A DNA stretch of 64,000 nucleotides from Nonomuraea sp. SYSU D8015. Lineage in GTDB: Bacteria; Actinomycetota; Actinomycetes; Streptosporangiales; Streptosporangiaceae. A program made the position numbers and the translations under genes. A model generated the notes under the pieces. That model was not told the DNA's origin. It made no database searches and saw nothing but the letters and a program-made list of their open reading frames with translations. Shown here piece after piece: positions 13,187 through 21,885 of this stretch (the stretch's first letter is position 1; each line of letters opens with the position of its first letter). Location: NCBI RefSeq assembly GCF_008065375.1, contig NZ_VJYI01000002.1:1054001-1118000 (forward strand), given 5' to 3'.

Positions 13187-14144
13187 GGATGACCAGTTCC
13201 GTGGGGAGGACGGGATCGATCCCCGCGGCTCCTGTCAGAAGCAGCCGCGTGGCGACCGTGGCGAGCTCCTCGACGGGCTGGCGGATCGTGGTCAGCGCGG
13301 GGACCGTGTGCTTGGCGACCGGGGCGTCGTCGAACCCGATCACCGCGACGTCCGCGGGGACCTTGCGCCCGGCCCTGCGCAGCGCCTGGATCGCGCCCGC
13401 CGCCATCAGGTCCGAGGCGACGAACACGGCGTCCAGCCCTGGGGCATGGCGTAACAGCCACTGCATGGCGTGGGTGCCGGAGGCGGCGGTGAAGTCGCCG
13501 TAGGCCACCGGAACGTCCGGCGCGCCGGCCGCCTGCAGGGTCCGGACCAGCCCGTCCAGCCGGTCGCGGGCGGCGGGCAGGGACGGCGGGCCGCCGATGG
13601 CGGCCACGTTACGGCGGCCGGTCAGGAGGAAGTGCTCGGCCGCCTGACGGCCGCCGTCGAGGTTGTCGACGTCGGCGTACGGGAGTTTGAGGTCGTGGGG
13701 CGGGCGGCCGATGTTGCGGACCGGGACGCCCGAGGTGGACAGTTTGATCGCCAAGGGGTGGCGCTCGCGCGCGCCGATGATCAGCACCGCGCCGGACAGT
13801 GCCGGAAGGGTGGAGGACGTGGGGGTCACGGTCGTCACCATCAGGTGAGTGCTGTGCTCGGCGATCACGGCTCCTGCGGCGGACAGGAGCCTGGCGTAGT
13901 AGGGCTCGGAGAACAGACGGGGAAGGTGGTCGCAGATCACTGCCGTGACGCCGTCGGCCGTGGTTTTGGCGGCTGTTCCCCTGGGCGCCCGGTGTCGGAC
14001 GTATCCCATGCGGGAGACGGCGTCGTAGACTTGGCGGCGGGTCGAGGTACTGACCCGCACCGAGCCCGTGAGGACTCTTGATGCGGTCGCGGGGGAAACC
14101 CCTGCAGCGGCCGCCACCTGTGCCAGTGTGGGCTGCTCGGTCAT
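13173..14144 (-). CDS. celR: LacI-family cellulase repressor (CelR/CebR type)
   Basis: Cytosolic DNA-binding repressor, 323 aa. ATG 14144 with GAGG 6 nt upstream. N-terminal LacI helix-turn-helix and hinge: TLAQVAAAAGVSPATASRVL (residues ~6-25) and RQVYDAVSRMGYV. The sugar-binding domain spans ~60-323 (VIGFDDAPVAKHTVPALTTI at its end is typical). Known CelR/CebR proteins bind TGGGAGCGCTCCCA and are released by cellobiose or related oligosaccharides; five perfect sites occur here, one of them 23 bp before this gene, so it probably represses itself along with GH6, GH48-GH9, LPMO, GH12 and the distant GH9. The downstream kinase overlaps it by 14 bp. Family assignment is secure; the inducer is inferred from the family. 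Confidence 0.92.
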   Translation of the reverse strand: MTEQPTLAQVAAAAGVSPATASRVLTGSVRVSTSTRRQVYDAVSRMGYVRHRAPRGTAAKTTADGVTAVICDHLPRLFSEPYYARLLSAAGAVIAEHSTHLMVTTVTPTSSTLPALSGAVLIIGARERHPLAIKLSTSGVPVRNIGRPPHDLKLPYADVDNLDGGRQAAEHFLLTGRRNVAAIGGPPSLPAARDRLDGLVRTLQAAGAPDVPVAYGDFTAASGTHAMQWLLRHAPGLDAVFVASDLMAAGAIQALRRAGRKVPADVAVIGFDDAPVAKHTVPALTTIRQPVEELATVATRLLLTGAAGIDPVLPTELVIRESA

Positions 14145-14166
14145 GGAGCACCTCGCGGAAAGATCC

Positions 14167-14180
14167 TGGGAGCGCTCCCA
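14167..14180. promoter_or_regulatory. CelR operator upstream of celR
   Basis: Perfect TGGGAGCGCTCCCA palindrome ending 23 bp before the celR start, indicating autoregulation of the repressor and of the kinase behind it. Confidence 0.92.
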
Positions 14181-14220
14181 CGTTACCAATGTTTCGCCGC
14201 TGTTAATAGGGTCTTTGCAA

Positions 14221-14250
14221 GGAGTGCGTCCCGTTGTACGGACGCACTCC
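14221..14250 (-). terminator. Terminator downstream of the penicillin-binding protein
   Basis: Perfect 11-bp stem GGAGTGCGTCC/GGACGCACTCC with an 8-nt loop, lying between the PBP stop (14372) and the celR promoter region, so it should insulate celR from read-through. Confidence 0.75.
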
Positions 14251-14371
14251 GAATTTGCGGAGCTAGTGGCGTTGGTAACCCTCAGAGGTTTTTGTGCAGA
14301 GTGACGATCACCGCCATATTTCCATGTCCGTTTTGTCGTATCGCGACGGTTTTGAAAACCCCTCTTACCGA

Positions 14372-16534
14372 TCAGTCGTCGAACCCGTCGCCGATGCCGA
14401 TCGAGACCGGGTCCTCCGGCTCCTCGCCGGAGTCCGCCTCCGGCTCCTCGACCCGCGGCTGCACGGGCCGGCAGTTCTGACCGCAGCCGCCGAAGCGGGC
14501 GGTGTTCACCGGCGTGAAGTCCGTGGGTGGGACGCCCTTCAGGGCGGCGATCATGGTGTCCTTCCAGATCGGCCCGGGAATCGAGGCGCCGAAGACGTTG
14601 GCGTAGTAGCGCCCGCCGATGGTGACGCCGTTGAGCTTGTACTTCTGCGCGCCGCGCGGGTCCCCGATGCTGACCGCCCCCGCCAGGTCGGGGGTGAACC
14701 CGGCGAACCAGGCCGTGGCCTGCGAGTCCGTGGTGCCGGTCTTGCCGGCGGCTGGCCTGCCGATGCCGCCCACGCGGCTCATCGTGCCCTTGGTGAACAC
14801 GCCGGACAGGATGTCCGCCGCCGCGTCCGCGACCTCGGGATCCAGCGCCTGCTTGCACTTGGGCTTGTAGTTCGTCGCCTTGCCGGTGCGGTCGGTGATC
14901 TTGGTGATGACCATGGGGGCGCAGTACTTGCCACGCGCGCCGATCGCGGCGTAGGCGTTGGCGACGGTCACCGGATCCATCTCGTTGATGCCGAGCGTGA
15001 AGGTGGAGTATTCCTGCAGGTCCAGGCCATCGGACCGCTTGATCCCGAGTGACTGGGCCGTCTTGACCACATTGCACAGGCCCACCTTCTGCTCCAGCGC
15101 CATGAAGAAGGTGTTCACCGAGTCCCAGGTGCCGGTCGCCAGCGACTTGAAGCCGCCGCCGCCTTCGTCGTTGGTGACGGTGTGGCTGGGGTCGCCGATG
15201 TTCTCGCCCTTGCAGTTCTTGAACGAGGAGTAATAGGGGGCGCGGAAGCCGCTGCCGACGGAGAGTCCGTCGTTGATCTTCATGCCCTGCTTGAGTGCGG
15301 TGAGCAGCGTGAACGTCTTGAACGTCGACCCGGCCTGGAAGCCGGTCCCGCCGCCGTGCACCGCGTCGGCGACGACGTTGTAGGACATCTCGTTCTTGCG
15401 CTTCTTCTGGCCGTACTTGCGGCTGGCGGCCATGGCCTTGATCGCTCCCGTGCCGGGCTCCACCAGCGCCTCCGAGGCGACCGGGTTGTCCGAGGCGAAC
15501 ACGTGCTTCTTGATCGCCTGCTCGGCGGCCTTCTGCATCTTCGGGTCGAGCGTGGTCTGGATCGTCAGGCCGCCCCGGTCGAGGAACTGCTCCCTGGCCA
15601 CGGGGGTCTTGCCGAAGTCCTTGTTGCTGAGGATCTCGTAGCGGACGTACAGGCAGAAGTACGGATACTTGCTGGACCCGCAACCACCCGGGATGTCGGT
15701 GCCCTTGTAGCCGAGCTTCGTCTTCTTGGCCTCTTCGGCCTGCTCAGGAGTGATCTTCTTCAGCTCGGCCATCCGGTCGAGCACCACGTTGCGCCGCTTC
15801 AACAGCCGGTCGCGCTGCTCCTTGCCCAGGTTGGGGTCCGTCGCGTTCGGGTCCTGCACGGCGCCGGCCAGGGTGGCCGCCTGGGCGAGATTCAGCTGAG
15901 ATGCGGGAACTCCGAAGAAGCGCTTGGCCGCCGCTTCGACCCCGTACGCGCTGGCGCCGAAGTAGGCGATGTTGAGGTATTTCTCCAGGATCTGGTCCTT
16001 GGTGTACTTCTCCTCGACCGCCATCGCGTAGCGCAGCTCCCTGAGCTTGCGCGCGTAGCTGGCCTCGAGTGCGGCGTTGCGCTCCTTGTCGGTGGTCGCC
16101 GAGTTGAGCAGCACCTGCTTGACGTACTGCTGGGTGATGGACGAGCCGCCCTGGGAGATGCCGCCCGTGCTCAGGTTCTTGGCGAGGGCCCGGATGGTGC
16201 CCTCGATGTCGATCGCGCCGTGCTCGTAGAAGCGGTAGTCCTCGATGGAGATGATGGCCGTTTTCATGACCTCGGCCACGTCCTGGAGCTTGACGTTCTC
16301 GCGGTACTCCTCGTAGAACCACGCGATCTCGTTGCCCTCGGCGTCGAGCACGGTGGTCCGCTCCGCCAGCGGGGGCTCCTTGAGCTCCTCGGGTTTGATG
16401 CCGAGCTCCTCCGATGCCGAGACGAACATCGCTCCGGTACCTCCGACCGCGGGCAGTGCGATGGCGGCGGCCACCACTCCCGCCGCTGTCGCGGCCGCGG
16501 CCAGGCGCGCGATACTCGACATACGGGAAGCCAT
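14372..16534 (-). CDS. Bifunctional class A penicillin-binding protein
   Basis: 720 aa; polymerises lipid II and cross-links peptidoglycan outside the membrane. ATG 16534 is supported by a full AGGAGG 9 nt upstream. Short cytoplasmic N-terminus, membrane segment ~8-30. Glycosyltransferase family 51 domain ~60-240: SIEDYRFYEHG has the catalytic Glu, GGSSITQQYVKQ the second conserved motif. Transpeptidase domain ~330-640 has all three active-site motifs: STFK (SxxK) in GSTFKTFTLL, SVN (SxN) in TWDSVNTFF and KTG in AAGKTGTTDS. The C-terminal tail is acidic (EEPEADSGEEPEDP). Monocistronic as far as I can see. Confidence 0.95.
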   Translation of the reverse strand: MASRMSSIARLAAAATAAGVVAAAIALPAVGGTGAMFVSASEELGIKPEELKEPPLAERTTVLDAEGNEIAWFYEEYRENVKLQDVAEVMKTAIISIEDYRFYEHGAIDIEGTIRALAKNLSTGGISQGGSSITQQYVKQVLLNSATTDKERNAALEASYARKLRELRYAMAVEEKYTKDQILEKYLNIAYFGASAYGVEAAAKRFFGVPASQLNLAQAATLAGAVQDPNATDPNLGKEQRDRLLKRRNVVLDRMAELKKITPEQAEEAKKTKLGYKGTDIPGGCGSSKYPYFCLYVRYEILSNKDFGKTPVAREQFLDRGGLTIQTTLDPKMQKAAEQAIKKHVFASDNPVASEALVEPGTGAIKAMAASRKYGQKKRKNEMSYNVVADAVHGGGTGFQAGSTFKTFTLLTALKQGMKINDGLSVGSGFRAPYYSSFKNCKGENIGDPSHTVTNDEGGGGFKSLATGTWDSVNTFFMALEQKVGLCNVVKTAQSLGIKRSDGLDLQEYSTFTLGINEMDPVTVANAYAAIGARGKYCAPMVITKITDRTGKATNYKPKCKQALDPEVADAAADILSGVFTKGTMSRVGGIGRPAAGKTGTTDSQATAWFAGFTPDLAGAVSIGDPRGAQKYKLNGVTIGGRYYANVFGASIPGPIWKDTMIAALKGVPPTDFTPVNTARFGGCGQNCRPVQPRVEEPEADSGEEPEDPVSIGIGDGFDD

Positions 16535-16793
16535 GCGAAAATTCCTCCTGATCGTGGCAATAGGGTGCATCCTAAACCCGCCCAAGGCGTGCTCCATGTA
16601 AAACCTTGGACCCTCCCCAGGGCAGGTTTGTTCGCTCGGATGCGGTGATTTCCGGCACATCTAGTGATCGTGTGGCGCGGTTGTCCTCGGTTCGGCCAGG
16701 CGTCGGCAAAGAAGCGTGTCGGCGGGCGAGGCGCGCTCCGCCGTTCTGGCAACGTCTACCAGGGCATTTCTTCCTGGCCTGGTGGAGGGTCTC

Positions 16794-18002
16794 ATGCGTC
16801 GTGTCGGGGATGGCGAGCACTTCGATCGTCTGCTCCGCGCCGCCCGCGTTCATTGGGCGGAGAACCCCGGCGGTGACAGGTGCGTCGTGGCGGAGGCGTT
16901 CGACCAGGACATCAGGGTCGTGGTGCGTACGCTCCTGGCCGCGAAGGCCGTCTGCGGGGCGGCCTCGGCGCGGCTGGTCGTGCTGGGCGACCCGGAGGTG
17001 CGGCAGCTGGCCGAGGTCTTCGGCGCCGCCCGCGATCTCCACCCTGAGACGCCGCCGGTCGCGCTGGTCACCGGACGGGTCGACCGCAGCGTGCCACGGG
17101 ACATCCCGGTCGTGCACGTCTACGGCGAGGGGACGCTGCAGGCGTACACGCTCTTCCCCGACGACGGGCCCTGTTCCTTCCAGGACGAGCTGCCCGCCCG
17201 GGTCGCCTCCTTCTTCGAGCAGCACGTCTGGCCCAACAGGGACGTGATCAGGCCCAGCGCCGAACGGGTGGCCTGGCAGACGAAGGCCGGCTACCAGGTC
17301 CGCACGGACACCGAGCGGCGCCAGCTGCGCAGCTACGGCTGCGCCCGCCTGGGGCTCGACCCCGGCCTGCCGACGATCGTCGTGCTCGGGCACGTGCCCG
17401 GCGACGACACGGAGCTGTTCGAGACAGCGGCCGAGTTCGCCTCGAGGGACGAGTCGGCGAACTGGCTGTTCCTCGACCCCGTCGCGGGCGGCCACAGCCG
17501 GATGAAGCACGTGGGCGACACCCTGTCCACGAACATCCTGTGGAGCCTGGCCGACGTCGGCGTCGCGTTCGGCGACAGCGACCTGCCCGCCTTCGGCATC
17601 CCCGTCATCCAGGCCGGCTGGTCGGAGGGCCGCGACTGCGGGGCCACGCACGTCGCCCGCAGCGCGCCCGACCTCCGCGGGCTGCTGGAGGAGGCCGTCG
17701 GCAGGCACGCCAAGGGCGACACCATCCTCGGCCCCGAACAGCGCGAGCGGGCCCGCCTGTGGCTGTGGCTGCGCCGCTGCGGCGCCGACGTGCCCACCCA
17801 GCTCCTGCCGCACTGGGCGCACGGCGCCGACTACGCGCGCGTGCTGGCCGTCAACCTGCGGTACGTGGAGCGCGACGGCGACCCCCTCTTCCTCTCCGTC
17901 CACCGCATGTGGGAACGGCGTGAACCCCTGCTCACCCGTTTCGACTTCCGCTACCCGGCAGGGCTGTCGACCACACTCACCCCCGCGAGGAGCACTCGAT
18001 GA
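16794..18002 (+). CDS. GT-B-like protein, possible surface-polysaccharide glycosyltransferase
   Basis: 402 aa, no signal peptide or membrane segment. ATG 16794 chosen for GGAGGG 5 nt upstream; an in-frame start at 16716 lacks one. No family matched with confidence. The C-terminal half has features of GT-B or capsule-polysaccharide enzymes: a Rossmann-like strand TIVVLGHVPGDDTELF, then LSTNILWSLADVGVAFGDSD, FGIPVIQAG and late Trp/His-rich helices. The N-terminal half has another strand pattern (SARLVVLGDPEVRQL, PPVALVTG). The following gene overlaps by 4 bp (ATGA), so the two products probably act together. Divergent from the PBP, which fits a cell-envelope job but does not prove it. Confidence 0.6.
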   Translation: MRRVGDGEHFDRLLRAARVHWAENPGGDRCVVAEAFDQDIRVVVRTLLAAKAVCGAASARLVVLGDPEVRQLAEVFGAARDLHPETPPVALVTGRVDRSVPRDIPVVHVYGEGTLQAYTLFPDDGPCSFQDELPARVASFFEQHVWPNRDVIRPSAERVAWQTKAGYQVRTDTERRQLRSYGCARLGLDPGLPTIVVLGHVPGDDTELFETAAEFASRDESANWLFLDPVAGGHSRMKHVGDTLSTNILWSLADVGVAFGDSDLPAFGIPVIQAGWSEGRDCGATHVARSAPDLRGLLEEAVGRHAKGDTILGPEQRERARLWLWLRRCGADVPTQLLPHWAHGADYARVLAVNLRYVERDGDPLFLSVHRMWERREPLLTRFDFRYPAGLSTTLTPARSTR

Positions 18003-18997
18003 GCAGCTCAGGATCCGCCACCGAACTCGACCAGGTGATCCTTCCCGCCATACCGCCCGCACACGTGCTCAGCGGCCAGCTCGCCGCGCTGCAGGTGACC
18101 GACCGGCTGCACCGCGGCAGGCAGATCGTGGGCAGGTTCGAGACCTCGGGGCTGGCCGGTTTCAAGATCGCCGCGCAGGGCCGCCCGCTGCGGGTCCAGA
18201 TGACGGTGTCGGTCGACGAGCTGTCGGTCAGCGGCTGGCACACCGGCACGACCGGCCCGCCGAGCTCGCTGCCGCGGCTGGTCCAGATCCGCTCCCAGGG
18301 ACGGCTGCGCCAGTGCGTTCTGCTGCGCGGCCGCCGGGCGCACGCCCACGTGGCGTTCGACCTGCCGGCCGAGGAGATCCCCGACGACGGGCTGATCTCC
18401 GTCGAGGCGCTCGACATCATGGAGGGCGACGGCGTCTGCGACGAGGTGCGCCGGGCCGTGGCCGGGCGCGTCATGCCGGACGGCGCGGCGGGGCTGCGGA
18501 TCGACAAGATTATTTTCGAGGAGCCGCCCGCGGTCGACTACGACCCGGACACGCTCGACGGGTGCCGGTGCGAGCTGTACTCGCTGATCAGCGCGGGCGG
18601 GCTGGCCAACCTCAACCGGCAGGGGGTGCGGTTGCTGCGCTCCGGGATGTTCGTGGTCAATCCGGTGCTGCCCGACACGTTCGGGTCGGGCGAGCGGATC
18701 ACGCTCCGGTTGGGCACCCGGGCGGAGCCGGCCGCCGTCATCCCGGCGTCATGGCGGCGGATGGCCAGCGAACTGCGCTGGATCCGGCACGCCACCAAGA
18801 AGGCCTTCCGCCTGGCGGCGCCGTCCGTGGAGCGGATCCTCAGCGTCAGGGACGGGAACACGGGGCGGCCCAAGCAGCGGGTGCACGGCAACATCACCGA
18901 ACTGGAGCCGCCGAGCCCCGCCCGCTCCCCGCTCCTGGTCATCATGTCGCCGGTCCCGGGCGTCATCCCCACCCTGGAGTCCGGCACCTCCCACTGA
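17999..18997 (+). CDS. Hypothetical protein, translationally coupled
   Basis: 332 aa, unrecognised. ATG 17999 overlaps the stop of the preceding gene and has GAGGAG 7 nt upstream. No signal peptide or membrane segment. The middle contains beta-strand-rich stretches (GRFETSGLAGFKIAAQGRPL, QMTVSVDELSVSGW) and LRQCVLLRGRRAHAHVAFDL. The C-terminal part is basic (ELRWIRHATKKAFRLAAPSV) and ends in a Pro/Ser-rich tail. The tight coupling to the GT-B-like gene suggests a shared function, perhaps envelope glycan assembly. Confidence 0.6.
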   Translation: MSSSGSATELDQVILPAIPPAHVLSGQLAALQVTDRLHRGRQIVGRFETSGLAGFKIAAQGRPLRVQMTVSVDELSVSGWHTGTTGPPSSLPRLVQIRSQGRLRQCVLLRGRRAHAHVAFDLPAEEIPDDGLISVEALDIMEGDGVCDEVRRAVAGRVMPDGAAGLRIDKIIFEEPPAVDYDPDTLDGCRCELYSLISAGGLANLNRQGVRLLRSGMFVVNPVLPDTFGSGERITLRLGTRAEPAAVIPASWRRMASELRWIRHATKKAFRLAAPSVERILSVRDGNTGRPKQRVHGNITELEPPSPARSPLLVIMSPVPGVIPTLESGTSH

Positions 18998-19263
18998 CCA
19001 CCCCCACGGGCACTGCGCCATTGCGGGGGCCCGCGACCGATCCGGCGCCGGGGACCGGCGGGACCTCGCCGTCCGCCATCGCACGGCGGCGCTGCCCGCC
19101 GGGCTCGCGCTGCCATGCACGCACGGGCGAAGCGTTGCGTGCGGGCGCCATGGGTGGGACGGCGCGGTACCAGAACCCACCCGACCACACCGCCCCGCAC
19201 GGTGCGGGTGCCGGGCCGGACTCGTACGGGCTTGAACTATCTCAGGCCGAATAAGATCGGGGC

Positions 19264-19773
19264 ATGGGTGACGCCATCGACGGGATCCTTGAGCAGTGGC
19301 GGCGGGAGCGGCCCGATCTGGACCTGTCGTCCATGGGCGTCTTCGGGCGGCTCGCCCAGGTCATGCGGCTGCTGGAGCCGCAGGTCGACCGGGTGTTCAC
19401 CAGGCATGGGCTGCGGCAGGGCGAGTTCGACGTGCTGGCCGCGCTACGCCGGGCCGGGCCGCCGTACACCTTGATCCCCTCCGAGCTGTCCGCGGTGCTG
19501 ATGATGTCCAGGGCCGGCATGACCAACCGGCTGGATCGGCTGGAGGCGGCCGGGCTGGTCGAGCGCAGCCTCGACCCGGCCGACCGGCGCAGCTTCCGCG
19601 TCCGGCTGACCGACGAGGGCCGGCGGGTCGTGGACGACGCGCTCACCGAGCACGCCGCTAACCTCGCCCGCCTCGCCGCCCCGCTCACTCCCGAGGACAC
19701 CGAGACGCTCGTCGCGATCTTTCGTAAGCTGCTCGGCGGCCCGCTCGGTAACCCGCCAGAACGCGATGCTTAA
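19264..19773 (+). CDS. MarR-family transcriptional regulator
   Basis: 169 aa dimeric winged-helix regulator. The N-terminal helix (GILEQWRRERPDL) is followed by the MarR fold: GEFDVLAALRRAG, the recognition region LSAVLMMSRAGMTNRLDRLE (~78-97) and the wing RSLDPADRRSFRVRLTDEG. ATG 19264 has GGGG 3-7 nt upstream. The flanking gene encodes a STAS protein and no efflux or catabolic gene is adjacent, so the target is unknown. The 266 bp before it hold no gene that I can see. Confidence 0.92.
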   Translation: MGDAIDGILEQWRRERPDLDLSSMGVFGRLAQVMRLLEPQVDRVFTRHGLRQGEFDVLAALRRAGPPYTLIPSELSAVLMMSRAGMTNRLDRLEAAGLVERSLDPADRRSFRVRLTDEGRRVVDDALTEHAANLARLAAPLTPEDTETLVAIFRKLLGGPLGNPPERDA

Positions 19774-19833
19774 TAAACCGGGGAAAAACGTCGATCACCG
19801 GTGAAAACGCCGTTCTGAGGGCAGGGGTCATTC

Positions 19834-20298
19834 GTGAGCAGGAGCGGCTTGCGAATCGAGACGACCCGATATCTCCAATGCACGGTCATACACGCCAGCG
19901 GCGAACTCGACCATGCGGGGCGGGTCCGGTTCAGCGCCTGCATCAACGCCGTGTGGGACTGGTCGGAAGGGCCAGTCCTCGTGTTCGACCTCGCCGACCT
20001 GGAGTTCTACGACTCCTCGGTCATCGGCGTGCTGGCGATGGTGATGCAACGGATGGAGGAGCAGCGCGGCGGACGGATCATCCTGGTTCGTCCGTCCGAT
20101 CATCTGCTGTCCGTGTTGCGGCTGACGGACCTGCTGTCACACGTGGAGCTGCGCGACAGCGTCGAGGAGACCGTGGCGGAGCTGATGCTGCAGTCGGGGG
20201 GAGATCGTAGCCCCGCGCCGACCTCCCCACCCGTCGTGGTGCACGCGGGCAGGCGCAAGGTCGCGGCCGACCATTGCCGGCGCGGGGGACGACGCTAG
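19834..20298 (+). CDS. STAS-domain anti-sigma factor antagonist
   Basis: 154 aa. GTG 19834 with AGGGG about 8 nt upstream. A single STAS domain (~1-110) of the SpoIIAA/RsbV type: TVIHASGELDHAGRVRF, then VLVFDLADLEFYDSSVIGVL, where DSS holds the phosphorylatable serine. These proteins release sigma factors by binding anti-sigma kinases in the dephosphorylated state. The C-terminal ~40 residues are basic and low-complexity. No partner anti-sigma kinase lies nearby. Its stop codon overlaps that of the convergent reductase gene (CTAG). Confidence 0.88.
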   Translation: MSRSGLRIETTRYLQCTVIHASGELDHAGRVRFSACINAVWDWSEGPVLVFDLADLEFYDSSVIGVLAMVMQRMEEQRGGRIILVRPSDHLLSVLRLTDLLSHVELRDSVEETVAELMLQSGGDRSPAPTSPPVVVHAGRRKVAADHCRRGGRR

Positions 20299-21701
20299 AG
20301 CCCGTACGTCTCCAGCAGACGAAGCCACACCTCGCTGACCGTCGGGAACGACGGCACGGCATGCCACAGCCGCTCCAGAGGAACCTCCGCGGTGACCGCG
20401 ATCGTGGCGGCGTGCAACAGCTCGGCCACCCCCGGGCCCACGAACGTGACGCCCAGCAGCACCTTCCTGTCCTCGTCCACGACGGCCCTGGCCCGGCCCC
20501 GGTAGCCGTCGCCCAGCAGGTACGCCCCGGTCACCGAGCCCATGTCGTAGTCCACCACGCGTACCCGGAAGCCCTCTTCCCTGGCCGCCGCCTCGGTGCG
20601 GCCGACCGCGCACACCTGCGGGTCGGTGAAGACCACCTGCGGCGCGCCGTAGCCGTCGGCGAGGTCGCGCATCGCGGGCAGCTCGTCACCGCGCGCCATC
20701 GCGGCGATCACGTCACCGCAGACCCTGGCCTGGTACTTGCCCATGTGCGTGAGCAGGTTCCGCCCGTTGACGTCGCCCACGGCGTAGAGCCAGCCGCCGG
20801 GGATCGCGGTGGCCCGCATGCTGTCGTCCACCTCGACGTAGCCGCCGTCGGGCAGGCCCACCGAACTGAGCCCCACGTCGCGTGTGGCGGGCCGGCGGCC
20901 GGTGGCCACCAGCACCTCGTCGGCCTCCACCGGCGGGCCCTCGGCCAGGTGCACCGTCACCTTCCCCCCGGGCTCGGGCCGCTCCACCGAGGCCACGTCG
21001 GTACGGGTGCGCACCTCGATCCCCGCCTCGGCGAACGACTCGGCGACCAGCTCGCCCGCGAACGGCTCCATCCTGCTCAGCAGCCCGCCGCCGCGTACCA
21101 GCAGAGTGGTCTGGCGGGCGCCGAGCCCGTGCATGGCCTGCGCCATCTCGCAGGCCACCACGCCGCCGCCGAGCACGGCCAGCCGCTCGGGGATCTCGGT
21201 GGCCGCCGTCACCTCGTGGCTGGTCCACGGGTTCGCCTCGGCCAGGCCCGGCACCGGCGGCACCGCCGCGGTGCTGCCGGTGGCCAGCACGACGGCATGC
21301 CTGGCGGTCAGCACCCGCTCGCCGCCGTCGACCGTGGTGACGTGCACCCTCTTGGGGCCGTCGAGCCGCCCGTGACCGCGTACGAACTCGGCCGGCACGC
21401 CTTCGATCCACCGCACCTGCCCGGCGTCGTCGTAGTTTCCGACGGCCTCGTCGCGGCGGGCCAGCACGGCCGCCACGTCGATCTCCTGGAGCGAGAGCCC
21501 CGGGACCCGGGCGACCTCGCCCGCCAGGTCGATCGGCCGCAGCAACGCCTTGCTCGGCACGCACGCCCAGTAGGAGCACTCGCCGCCGGCCAGTCGCTCC
21601 TCGACGAGGGCCGCGGTCAGGCCGCCGCGCACCGCACGGTCCACGACGTTCTCGCCGGCGGGACCGCCCCCGATCACAATGACGTCGAACTCGTCAGTCA
21701 C
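20295..21701 (-). CDS. FAD-dependent pyridine nucleotide-disulfide oxidoreductase
   Basis: 468 aa, cytosolic, of the dihydrolipoamide dehydrogenase/mercuric reductase family. GTG 21701 has GGAGG 5 nt upstream. FAD site DVIVIGGGPAGENV (~6-19); redox pair CSYWAC (Cx4C) in GGECSYWACVPSKALL; NAD(P) site LAVLGGGVVACEMAQAM; second FAD motif GWLYAVGDVNG; C-terminal dimer-interface His-Glu pair within HAVPSFPTVSEVW. All catalytic features of an active disulfide reductase are present, but the substrate is unclear. No 2-oxoacid dehydrogenase gene is adjacent, so a housekeeping Lpd is unlikely. Actinomycetes carry several such paralogues, some NAD(P)H:quinone reductases. Confidence 0.9.
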   Translation of the reverse strand: MTDEFDVIVIGGGPAGENVVDRAVRGGLTAALVEERLAGGECSYWACVPSKALLRPIDLAGEVARVPGLSLQEIDVAAVLARRDEAVGNYDDAGQVRWIEGVPAEFVRGHGRLDGPKRVHVTTVDGGERVLTARHAVVLATGSTAAVPPVPGLAEANPWTSHEVTAATEIPERLAVLGGGVVACEMAQAMHGLGARQTTLLVRGGGLLSRMEPFAGELVAESFAEAGIEVRTRTDVASVERPEPGGKVTVHLAEGPPVEADEVLVATGRRPATRDVGLSSVGLPDGGYVEVDDSMRATAIPGGWLYAVGDVNGRNLLTHMGKYQARVCGDVIAAMARGDELPAMRDLADGYGAPQVVFTDPQVCAVGRTEAAAREEGFRVRVVDYDMGSVTGAYLLGDGYRGRARAVVDEDRKVLLGVTFVGPGVAELLHAATIAVTAEVPLERLWHAVPSFPTVSEVWLRLLETYGL

Positions 21702-21885
21702 CCCAGCCTCCCCAAGCACTTGTCGATGACAAGAACTCTTTCACGCGAAGGTGCCGAGCACATCGCACGGGGGCCGGTCGGCGGTGAGAGAGCTTTCATC
21801 TCGTGCTCATGGTGGCCCAACGCCTGGTCGAGAGCCTGAGGTCAGCCGCGGAGAGGCCGCGGAGGACGTCAGGAGGAGACTTCAG

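Noticed and set aside
18998..19263. Search for an RNA gene or hairpin in the 266-bp gap before the MarR gene
   Set aside because: Only short GC palindromes and no tRNA-like or conserved RNA structure could be seen.
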